Positions 54,154 through 64,000 of a stretch of DNA of 64,000 bases are shown one piece after another. Both the position numbers and the translations under genes were made by a program. The stretch lies in assembly GCA_905250025.1 (NCBI GenBank), contig CAJNOJ010000182.1:62001-126000 (forward strand), read 5' to 3'. The notes below the pieces were generated by a model that did no database searches, was not told where the DNA came from, and saw only the letters and a list, made by a program, of their open reading frames with translations. Position 1 is the stretch's first letter. The number at the start of each line of letters is the position of its first letter. The stretch is from Adineta ricciae. Taxonomy: Eukaryota > Rotifera > Eurotatoria > Adinetida > Adinetidae.

Positions 54154-55285
54154 CTAGCGATTGTTCATAGGGAATGGTTGAGAGTTGATCGACGATTTTG
54201 TTGCTCGACCATCCAGAAGTACATAAATGTCTGCTTCAGTCCGAGATTGTGAGACCCGATCGTGTAATGTCGGAAAATGCATCGGTACCAAAGGCCCATA
54301 GAAAATCTCCTCCGTTCGATAAAGATTGTACATAAATCTTGCTTTTAAATCTCTTCTTACATACGATAAGAGATTCTTCTGAGATTCTTGGTTCCCTAGC
54401 CAAGGAGTATATTCGAAAAATAAGTGTCGAATACGTCTTTGAGCAAAGAGATTTTTGGCCGAACGAAGAACATTCAATTCCGTTCCAGCTGCATCTATTT
54501 TGAGTACATAGATAGATTGTGATGGCCATGAAATGTCGTCTAATCGAATAGTTTCTACCGAAACGCTTTCGGTGTCACCTCCAGCACCTTCCGGAGGTGC
54601 AAAATCAATCGTTGTATCGCTTGCTAAATCCATGACAGCTCTCTGAGTTACATTCACGGGTGGCGATGTAAATGAATTCTGGCGGATAGACGAGCGAATG
54701 AGTTTAACTAAATCCGGTTGAGCTTCAAACATATAAACAGTACAACCGCACGCCGCTGCATAAAGACCAAATGTACCTTAAAAAGAAAGAATATCGTCGT
54801 TCGCGTTCGAAATATCACTTTCGTATTCTTTTACCGAGACCAGCACCAACATCGATGACAACGGTTGATGGATCTTGTTGACAAGTTTCTTGCAAATGCA
54901 ATTCATCGAGTATTTTTCCATATGCCCGATCACTATCTATCGGTGGCTTGTCGCCCGTCCTGGTTACAAGTTTGAATGCTGGCTCTCGATTGTCCATGTC
55001 AAATACTGTTTCGTTAGGCTTGTTATCTTCAACCATACCCCCTCCCTCTTGTGTTTTCTCTCCATCAATATCGGTTCCGACGACCGTTTCTGGTTCATCT
55101 CCATTTAGCAGCATTCGTGATAATTGCAAGTCAGAAATGGCAGCTAGATGACGCAAGACAAGCACGGAAGTGACACACGCTAGTACTAAAATAAACCAGT
55201 TCTGCTTCGCAGCACGAACCATTGATACCATATAGTGTAAGCATAATGTACCATATCCAGAATTGGTTTTGTTAATATATGACAT
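54154..55285 (-). CDS. FkbM-family methyltransferase, array member 1
   Basis: Exons 54835-55285 and 54154-54776, intron 58 nt, 357 aa. Type II topology: TM at about residues 30-50 (WFILVLACVTSVLVL), then an acidic stem. SAM-binding motif I is VVIDVGAGLGTFGLYAAACG, split by the intron after the second LG. TVYMFEAQPDLVKLIRSSI follows, then VSVETIRLDDISWPSQSIYV, LKIDAAGTELNVLRSAK and HLFFEYTPWL, all typical of Methyltransf_21 (FkbM). KIDAAGTE replaces the more usual KIDVEGxE. FkbM enzymes O-methylate sugars and other small molecules; a Golgi glycan substrate is inferred from the topology. Confidence 0.87.
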
Positions 55286-56192
55286 AGTAATCTACAACGA
55301 GATAGATGCAGAATGAACAACAGTTGAATTCGATTGTGATTGTCACGATTGGATACTCATTTACATATTTCATTCGAGTAGTCTGCATGTTTTTCAGTTT
55401 CAATAATTAACGCTGTTGATAAAAGAAGAGATTTCAGAAATCTGATTCAGGAATGTACCTTTATAGCTAATAGACGAACAACAGTAAAATCATTCTCCAC
55501 TTATCAAAAGACGTCAATACCTTCAATGTACTTTGATGATGCATATATATACATATATGTCTACACTCTGCAATTCATGACATTTGGATGTAAGCAAACA
55601 TAGCTGAAAATATAGAGAAAAATCGCGTGGTATTTTTTTTTGCGCGTAGAACACACCTAAATAATTACAGTTGGATATTTTACACGATGTTTCTTTATGA
55701 AGTATTTTATATCTGTTGATTAGGGATGCGCATGTGTGTATGTATTTGTTCGTATTGATTAATTCGTTCTGGTCGAATGAATTTTCCGTTCTTTCCTCTC
55801 CTTTGCATTCGTCTTTCTTTTGTATTTTTTCTCAAGGATAAAAAAAGTGTCTATCGAGTGTATGTAAAATAGATAAACATGTTTTAATACGTAATGGGAG
55901 CATTATCTATTCATCGTTGAGGATGAAAAAAGCTCGCGCAGAATAGAATAGTTAATTCTAGAAAACAGATGCAATTTTAATATAAATACAAAGCAAAATA
56001 TAAACATAAGTCGAGTTCGTTTTTCGTCGTAGAACAAGTTATAAATTGTCGGTGTTCACCGTTATCAGATAATGTGTACTTCCCCTGCGTTATGTCAAAT
56101 GTGACATAGCCAACTACATTATTCATCGTCCTTGGTCAATGAATGTAACACATATTCGATATAATAGCTACAATCTCGGTTCAGTCGATTTC
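55286..56192. other. FkbM array spacer 1
   Basis: AT-rich, no ORF. TATAAAGG on the minus strand near 55459-55466 could be a distal promoter element for array member 1. Confidence 0.4.
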
Positions 56193-57262
56193 TCAAGCTG
56201 ACTGCAAACCTTTCCTATAAGGAGTTGCGCGGATTGACGTGTTAGTTGCATTTTCATCAAATACAGCATAGATATCTGTTTGAAGATGCGATACTAAATG
56301 CCTTTGATAGAATCTTTGTAATTCTTTTTGAGTCAGAGGCCCAAATATAATTTTTTTCTTGCGATGTAATGCATACAAAAATTTTGCTTTTAATTCATTT
56401 TCTACGTAGGGTAAGAGCAACTTTTGCGGTGCACGATCACTTAGCCATGGACTGTATTCAAATATCACATGGTGAATACGTCTTTGAACAAACAGATTCT
56501 TTGCTGAACGTAAAACGTTCAATTCTAATCCTTCAACGTCCACTTTAAGCATATAAATCGAAGATGATGACCAAGGTACATCATCTAGACGAATAGTTTC
56601 GACGGACATTGAACCATTCACAATGGCTGTTGAACCACCACCAGGCGTAAATGTCACAGCTGATCCAGTTGGCAAATCGCTCACTGCATTATGATAGAGA
56701 TGAAAGCGAGATGGTGGAAACGAATTGTATTTGATTGATAGACGAATTAAAGCAACCATTTTTGGCTGAATTTCAAATGTATATACAGTACAACCGCATG
56801 CTGCTGCATAGAGACCGAAATCACCTAGAATAGGAGACAGGGAATTTATTTTTTATATAGATTTTTTTTGATACCGAGAAAAGCGCCAACATCGACAACG
56901 ATTGTCGATGGATCTCGTTGACATGTTTCATAGAGATGTAATTCTTCGAGGGCTTGTGCTTGTGCTCGATCGCCATCGGCGTATGGTTTATCACCAGATT
57001 CAGTAGCCAGTTTATAACTTGGCACACGATCATCCATTTGTACTACAGTTTCAGAAGAAAATGCCGCAGTTGTAGATAAAGGTATTTTCGACGGGCTTGA
57101 TAGAAACGTAGAGTTACTCGGTATTGATAAAGTGGTCATAGGTAATAAATACTGTGCGCGTTGAATTACGACAAAAATTATGATCAGGACAGGAAATAAA
57201 AGAAGAAAACATAGTTTCGAATAACGATTGTATCTGCAAGTGAAGAATGAATTCCAATGCAT
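56193..57262 (-). CDS. FkbM-family methyltransferase, array member 2
   Basis: Exons 56875-57262 and 56193-56824, intron 50 nt at the same phase-1 position as in its neighbours; 339 aa. TM near residues 17-33 (LCFLLLFPVLIIIFVVI), Ser/Thr-rich stem, then CQRDPSTIVVDVGAFLGDFG as motif I, YAAACGCTVYTFEIQPKMVA, VETIRLDDVPWSSSSIYM, LKVDVEGLELNVLRSAKNLF (full KVDVEGxE motif) and HVIFEYSPWL. Complete set of family motifs, so likely active. Golgi methyltransferase by inference. Confidence 0.87.
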
Positions 57263-58563
57263 TGATTCACCAGCACGTTTAGTAGTGAACTTTATAATAA
57301 TGAGATAAGTTAGGATTATATCTAGAAGTGCGAAAAAAATCTACTCAGCTCTGGAAATCGTTTGATCTCTACTGTGTGGATATTGTAATCGCAAATTCCG
57401 TTCCAGATTATCAATTCATCGTCTTTCTACGTTCTTGCTATAGACTTGAACAAGCATTTTAACCATAAAAGTGGACGAGAGAGATAGAAAGAATCTCACC
57501 TCACAAGTTTCTTCCTATTCATTCTTTTTCTTCTTGTTCACATATACTAACACCATGTGCTGTTGCCTAACCCTTTCGATCACGACATTTGCTTACGTTC
57601 CATATAAACACGAAAAATCTCTCTCGTGCGTTCAGTCAATTGTAAACTGATTTAAATCTATTCTGACCATTAACGCATAAGTAATATAAATCACACGTGT
57701 TATAAGTTAGATGAGTATCATACGACATTCATCTTCTTAGAAGACGAAATAACGAAAAATAAAAAGAGAAGTAGAGAGATAATCGTAGCGAAGAAGCACA
57801 TTGATTGAAGGTATGCCTTTCTTCTGCTACAGACCTATGCATAACAAATGCATGGAATCATAATCATTCTGCATCGATATTTTTACTTGCGTGTACTGGA
57901 TGAATCATGTGTTCACCATCAATTATTAGAAATTGTCCGAGACGACCAAACTGATGTCATAATTCCAATTCGTTTAGTCATTTGAAAACACGCAAGTTGC
58001 CGAAATCATGAAAATATCAGAGCTGATCTACAATCAATACAATGATTTGCCTTGAGATTTTCATGATTTCGTACACGAAATCAATCTGTTCCTTCTCGAC
58101 TTGTCCAAACCATACAGCAACACAACATTCAATGCTTAATTTGTACGACTACGTTCATAACAGTGAATTGTAAACATGAAATAAATTCACCGTGTTGGTC
58201 ATTCTCGAATCACTACATTATACTTCGATAGGTACTTCGTTGGCTCAATTATATTTGATAATTAACAAACTGTATCAATAACATCATTTATTTTGAGACG
58301 TATGAAATTGGAGTAAAATCAAAGGAGAAAAAAAAACATCTTCTAATTGCTTTAGAACTTTGTATCGACACTCGCCAAACATCCAGATAATTAGAGAAAA
58401 ATTTTCGAAAATTCTCTTGTTTACAAACATTTATTACCATTGAACGATAAGAATGAATGAAGACAGAGATTTTACTATTCTAACAGATTTGAATTTTATC
58501 GGCGAATAATCTTGATCCAAAGTGAATTTGGAATTCAAATCGAACTATCTTTGAAAGAATATT
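57263..58563. other. FkbM array spacer 2
   Basis: 1.3-kb AT-rich spacer, the longest in the array. No ORF, RNA gene or relic methyltransferase exon found. Confidence 0.5.
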
Positions 58564-59686
58564 TTATGCTTTAGGTCTGAATAAATTATAACGTTTTGCT
58601 TTGATCATCAATTGGGGCGTTTTGTCGTCGAAGACAGCGTAGATTTCCGACAGAATATTCCATTTCAACTGTTGATTGTAGTAATTCTCCAGTTCTTTTG
58701 GTCGTAATGGTCCAAAGACATTATCATTAGAGGGATAAAGTGCAAAAACAAACTTGGCTTTCAAATCGTCTTTAATAACATGCGGCAAGAGTGATTTCAG
58801 TAATTTTTCTTCCGTTAACCATGGTGAATAGCTACAAAGTAGGTGTCGTATGCGCTTCTGTGAGAATAATTTCTTTGCCGAACGAAGGACTTGTATTTCA
58901 GACCCTTCCGTATCGATTTTCAGTATAAAAATAGATTTCGATGACCATTGAACATCATCCAACCGAATCGTTTCAACACTTACAGAATTGTCAGTAACTA
59001 CTGATGAACCATCACCAGGTGGATAACTAACATTCGTATGCGACGCTAGATTGTTAACAACATTATGATAAACGTGAACTCGATCTGCTGGAAACTTATT
59101 ATGTATAATAGATGAACGAATGAGTTTGATCATATCATATTGAGCATCAAACATATACACCGTGCAACCGCATGCTGCTGCGTAAAGGCCAAATGTACCT
59201 TAAAACGAAAAAGTATCTTCCTTTGTGTTCAAAACATAACTTTGGTATTCTTTTACCGAGACCAGCACCAACATCGACAACAATTGTTGATGGATCCTGT
59301 CGGCATGTTTCTTGTAAACGTATTCTTTCTAATAATATGGCTTCAGCTCGTTCATTTTTTATAAATGGCTTATCCTCCGGCCGGATAACAATTTTGTATA
59401 TCGGCTTGCGTTTATGCATATCTACGATGATGTCTGGATGTTTAGTGGTGGTAGTAGGTTTAGCTACAAGAAAAAATGAGTTTATATATTGGGAATAGTG
59501 TGATGTCTGCCATGAATTAGGAATTTTTCCTGACGATAATGTACGAAGTGGATGAAGATAGTTGAGGATCGCGAAGGTGGTGAGAAGTATAATGTACCAA
59601 CGTAATCTACTCCAACGCACAGATGTCAAAATGTAATATAATCTCAGTTGTTTCAGTCGATTCAGAATCTGATTGATTCTTGACAT
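58564..59686 (-). CDS. FkbM-family methyltransferase, array member 3
   Basis: Exons 59257-59686 and 58564-59198, intron 58 nt, 354 aa. N-terminal basic tail, TM near residues 30-45 (WYIILLTTFAILNYL), stem, then CRQDPSTIVVDVGAGLGTFG, TVYMFDAQYDMIKLIRSSII, VETIRLDDVQWSSKSIFI, LKIDTEGSEIQVLRSAK and HLLCSYSPWL. Phe-Glu after motif I is Phe-Asp here, and the FEY before SPWL is CSY, so it is somewhat diverged. The intron start resembles that of member 1 (GTAAAAGAATAC), which points to those two as closest relatives. Confidence 0.87.
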
Positions 59687-60498
59687 ATTGATCCCTAAAA
59701 AAATAAATCGCAGATAACAGTTGGATACAGAGAAATTTCACATCACTGAACATGGAACGATAAATAGAAATGAGGAGTTAGAAAGAAACAAGACAAACAT
59801 GTTTTGGTAATAACATCATGATGAGTTTTCTCCGAGTATAAATTAGACATTTCGTTACTCGATCAAATCGACATGCTGTATAATGTATGAAAATCAACCT
59901 GGGACGAAGAGAAGTGCTCGAACAATGAAGACAAGCAAGAGAATATTGAATCAGATGTTTCTTTTTCCGAGAACAAAAATACGTTGAAGGGTGGTCCTTC
60001 CGTTATAATTGACATTGGGAAAATGATTTTTTGACACACACCGTTACACAGGTATCAAGAAATCAATGATATGTGAAATATGCCTTTTGATTCAACAAAG
60101 TTCCTTTTTACTTATTTCTTTATGTACCACGAACCTAGACGGCTGTCCTTTAGTAGACAGGACTTCTCCTCGTAGAGACATATATAAAGAGAAACTTGAG
60201 TTTTATTTTCATCATTGTCATTGGTTTACTCTCGGCCGTGGTGTCGTACCTGTAAAATTCTTTTTTGTCTTGTTCGACTGTTAATATGGTAATAATACTT
60301 GAACGTCGTTCAGCTCAGTTGTGAGCTGAGCACGAACTTCTTTGAAGAGTGAGAATTGCTTTCAGCTTTGAAATTGTCGTATAGTGAGAGAAATTTTCAT
60401 ATGTAAAACATACGTCTTTGATTTAAACTTTTTTCCATTGTTTAATGAGAATATTCATTAAAAAAAAGAAAACCATAAAAATTACCTAAAATATCCAT
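59687..60498. other. FkbM array spacer 3
   Basis: No supported gene. A 72-codon plus frame at 60066-60284 has no recognised domain. A small hairpin CAGCTCAGTTGTGAGCTG lies near 60310. Confidence 0.4.
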
Positions 60499-61616
60499 TT
60501 AGTTCTTCCGTTTATTTGGCACGAATCGCTGTGATTTAATTGAAGACCTTACAGCTCTCGCATCAAACGTCGCATATATGTATGTTTGCACACTATCTTG
60601 CGTATATCGATCATATAATGAGAACGCGTCTCTCGGAGTTAATGGGCCGTAGATGATGCTCTCCGTTTGGTCCAGTGTATATATAAATTTTGCTTTTAGT
60701 TCCTTTTTCACATATGGTATCAACGTGTTTTGTGGCGCTCGATCAGTCCACCAAGGTGTATATCTAAAGATCAGATGGCGAATACGCTTCTGCTCGAAGA
60801 GTTTCTTTGCAGAGCGAAGAGCATCCAATTCCAGTCCTTCGACATCTACTTTGAGGAGGTAAATCGAAGGTGACGTCCAATTGACATCATCTAATCGAAT
60901 CGTTTGTACTGATGAGGTACCATCGGTAATGCTTGTTGCGCTTCCCTCAGGATTAAATGTCACTGTTGAATCGCTAGGAAGATCAGTAACTGCTTTTTGA
61001 TGAACAAACACTCGAGAATCCGAAAAGTAATTCTGTGATACCGATGAACGAATCAACTTAATCATGTCTGATTGGATTTCAAACATATAAACAGTACAGC
61101 CACATGCTGCTGCATAAAGACCGAATTCACCTGAACAGGAATCAATAGAATTTAGTTCAAAAGTAAACACATTTTACCTAAGTAAGCGCCAACATCGACG
61201 ACAATAGTCGATGGGTCTCGTGAGCAAACTTCCAGTAAATGTAGATCTTCAAGTAACTTTGTTTCTGCTTGATAACCCTTCACACTCGGTCTTTCGCCAT
61301 CTTTCGTTGCTATTTGATATGTAGGTGATCGATCATAAACATCCAGCATCACTTCCAGAGGACCTTTTGTAGTGGATGGTGTCTGTGTATTACTTTGTGG
61401 AGAGAGAAAACTGATCGAATCGGAATACGCGGGATCGCTCATCAGTCGGATAATTTCTTTGTAAGAATAGGTATGAAAATCGTAGAGAATCATAATTAAT
61501 ACAACAGATATCGATATCGATATAATCCAATTTAATCTGGAGAAATTGGAAAGTATTGAACTTAATGTCATATTCGTTCGTCGAGGTCTAAAAGCAATTT
61601 GAAGAATATTCTTCAT
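60499..61616 (-). CDS. FkbM-family methyltransferase, array member 4
   Basis: Exons 61178-61616 and 60499-61130, intron 47 nt, 356 aa. TM near residues 28-45 (LNWIISISISVVLIMIL), stem with a Thr/Ser/Pro stretch, then CSRDPSTIVVDVGAYLGEFG, TVYMFEIQSDMIKLIRSSVS, VQTIRLDDVNWTSPSIYL, LKVDVEGLELDALRSAK and HLIFRYTPWW. All catalytic-core motifs are present. Closest by motif to member 2 (KVDVEGLEL). Golgi methyltransferase by inference. Confidence 0.87.
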
Positions 61617-62502
61617 AGTTATCTATAAGAAAAAGTAAGGTAGCAGCTGCCGATGTTGTTAAACACCAAATTTCATAGTGTTGATATTTGCAATCAGAAA
61701 TTGTCGATAATAATTATGATACATGCACTTTTTTATATGGATCTAATATTGTTTCACGTCTGTCAAGAATTCTCGATTATAACAAACAGTAAACATATGA
61801 TATGATCGACATTTTCGTTTGTCGATATATTGAAAGTAGAGAAGAAAAAGAGAGATGGTGAATACGCTGACGATGAAAATGATACTCATTTCGTTCTTTT
61901 TTGTCATAAACATGTTTGTCAACTACTGATTTCACAGACATAATGTTGGACATGCGTCAAACATTTCGTCATAGATTGATGCACTTTTATTCTTCACTCG
62001 TTGAACGCGATCGAAACATGAATGAAATACATGACTTCACCAATGTTTCGTCATAATAAACATCACTTAACAAATTCTCATAGTTTCTTGGTTGATGTAT
62101 TTTCCTAAGTTGTTTGGAATTCTGCACACTACTGACAAGGTAATATCATGATAGTCAATCGCTCCATCGAATGTGTAAAATCGATAGTTAACGAAAAACA
62201 CGTGCTAGTCTTTATTCGAGCGTTGATTCATGTTTCGGAAGTACTCGTAGATATACTAACAAGATCAGATGATATCATTTATTCTAATGTTAGATCGGTT
62301 TCGAAATGTCATGACTATGTTTGCCATTGTTATCATTAAGGAAATCGACATACTGCTTGTGCTCAAGGCGCAATCGCTCTATGCATCCTTGGGTACCTAA
62401 ATGTCGAAAACTGTATGATCAATTACTTTCGAGTTTAACTAATCTATTCATTACGTTCGACATAAAACAATTCTTTTTTTTAATGAAAGAAATTCTATTG
62501 AA
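61617..62502. other. FkbM array spacer 4
   Basis: Non-coding. Two short plus-strand frames near 62148-62506 show no domain. Confidence 0.5.
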
Positions 62503-63624
62503 CTAAAATGAAACATGCTTATTCGTTTGGTATCGTTGTGCTTTGATTGTATTCCGGTTCGCGTTGCTATCCAATGCAGCATAGATATCTGCTGGTAGAT
62601 CTTGATTGACGTGTTGATCGTAGAATGTTTGGATATCTCGGGGACGTAAAGGACCGTATATCGTATTATCGGTTCGGTAGAGATTGTAGATAAACTTAGC
62701 TTTTAATTCACTCCGTACGTATGGTAGCAGTGCTTTTTGTGTACCCCGATCGATTAGCCAGGGATGGTATTTGAAAATTAAGTGGCGAACACGTTTCTGA
62801 GCGAATAGGTTCTTTGCAGAACGAAAGACATTCATTTCGAAGCCATCAGCATCGACTTTCAAAAGAAAAATTGACTCTGAAGGCCAGTTTATATCATCTA
62901 ATTGAACTGTTGACACCGTAGCCGGATCATCCAATACAGATGGTGATCCATCGCCAGGCGGATATTGTACACTAGAATTCGACGGCAAATCGTTAACTAC
63001 GCGATTGAAAAGACGCACACGGTATGTTGAAAAATCATTTAGCTTAATCGATGAATTGATTAGAGCAACTGCACTCGGTTGAGGTTCGAATATGAATACC
63101 ATGCAGCCACATGCCGCCGCGTAGAGACCAAAATCTCCTAAATAACGAGAGGGAACGAATGTCTATCTAGCGTATATATTTTATTCTAGATTTTTACCTA
63201 AGTAAGGACCAATGTGAACGACGAGTGTTTTTGGATCATGCTGACATGTATCATATAATTTAATATCCTCCAGTAGTTTCGCTTGTGCACGATCAGGATC
63301 AACGTATGTACGATCATCTGCTCTAACAACGAGTTTATATGCAGGCGTACGATCGTTCATTTCAAGGACAACATCGGGAGCAATGGTAGTAGTTTCAATT
63401 TCATCGGAAAATTCATTGTTAGCTGGAAAATATTTATTAAATAACATTCGAAAAAAGATCGGATAAGTCACTGAACGAATTTGAATGAATTGTACGATGA
63501 AGATCGTTAACAAAATGCTGAAAACCACCCAACGTAATTTCGCCCAACGAAAGTATGCCAATATATGATGTAATCTCTTTTGTCGCCATCGATAAAGAGA
63601 CCGGCTGGAATTAATGGTCCTCAT
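62503..63624 (-). CDS. FkbM-family methyltransferase, array member 5, altered SAM motif
   Basis: Exons 63198-63624 and 62503-63137, intron 60 nt, 353 aa; start at the first ATG (MRTINSSRSLYRWRQK). TM near residues 31-49 (WVVFSILLTIFIVQFI). Motif I reads CQHDPKTLVVHIGPYLGDFG: the family VVDVGA is changed to VVHIGP, so the motif I Asp is His and the Ala is Pro. YAAACGCMVFIFEPQPSAVA follows, then VSTVQLDDINWPSESIFL, LKVDADGFEMNVFRSAK and HLIFKYHPWL. The frame, intron and fold are intact, so it is not a simple pseudogene. It may have lost or changed SAM binding. Confidence 0.85.
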
Positions 63625-64000
63625 CTGCAATAGAAAATAATGAAGTAATTACTTGGCGTTAACCATGTGTTTGTTAGGATGAAACTATTTATCAATCATT
63701 TGAAACATGACACAAAATTTTGAAGTATTGAAGATGTGTCATCGTGTATAATTGCATGTAAAACAAAAATTATCATGTGTGTCGTTTACACAGAGAAAAG
63801 AGCTCGAGTTCCACGTGAATAGTTTGTCATGCTTCAGTGAAGCTTTTTCTTTCCTCTTCGTTCGGATCGTAGAAGAACAACGTATAGTAGCTGTTCTTTA
63901 TCAAGAGATTTATTCAAGTTATCTTCATTCGTTTTATTTTTATTCAAAATATCTCTTACGTCAGAGAAAATATTATATAAATGCGTTCAATCTACAGTCG
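63625..64000. other. 5' flank of array member 5
   Basis: Upstream DNA to the window edge. TATTATATAAAT near 63969-63980 on the plus strand may be a promoter for something beyond the edge. No ORF. Confidence 0.4.

Overview
The window looks like a bdelloid rotifer chromosome segment (Adineta/Rotaria type). This is inferred from the gene content and architecture, not from a marker gene. The evidence is an AT-rich sequence, compact GT-AG introns mostly 47-60 nt long, tandem GPCR families, F-box and leucine-rich-repeat genes, an ARM-TIR gene, an arginine-ADP-ribosyltransferase-like gene fused to LRRs, an array of FkbM methyltransferases, and several intron-poor genes whose relatives are mostly fungal, plant or bacterial. 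Exon joins below were checked by hand for reading phase. Names are family-level recognition from sequence motifs; no database search was run.

Left part (1-6843): the 5' part of an ARM-TIR protein that runs off the left edge, a single-pass membrane protein with an intracellular ADP-ribosyltransferase-like domain, a small MLLE-domain protein, and a GPCR, all on the minus strand.

Repeat-rich part (about 5.7-20.1 kb): a block carrying the GPCR and the last exon of a SWIM zinc-finger gene is duplicated 12.35 kb away in direct orientation. The left copy took two later insertions, seen by comparison with the empty sites in the right copy: a 386-bp foldback MITE with an 8-bp target duplication, and a G-rich inverted-repeat element that holds an assembly gap. 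Between the copies lies gene-poor DNA and an F-box/LRR gene in which 17 LRR exons of 84 nt, separated by 57-nt introns, form a 141-bp tandem array.

Middle (20.6-45.4 kb): a tandem-CCCH zinc-finger gene, an ART-LRR gene with a Q-x-E active-site motif, a pseudogene of a small membrane protein, a GT13-like glycosyltransferase, an intronless gene of unknown function, three tandem intronless GPCRs, a four-TM protein, a TRPA1-like channel, two small unknown genes, an NmrA-like reductase, a sterol-glucosyltransferase-like protein with unusual extra domains, and another GPCR.

Right part (45.6-64 kb): a BAHD acyltransferase, two F-box genes, an EGF-repeat membrane protein, a glycerophosphodiesterase, and five tandem, same-strand FkbM methyltransferase genes that share one intron position. 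Signalling and putative innate-immune genes (TIR, ART, LRR) sit to the left; membrane, glycan and lipid-modifying genes sit to the right. No operon-like coupling is visible.
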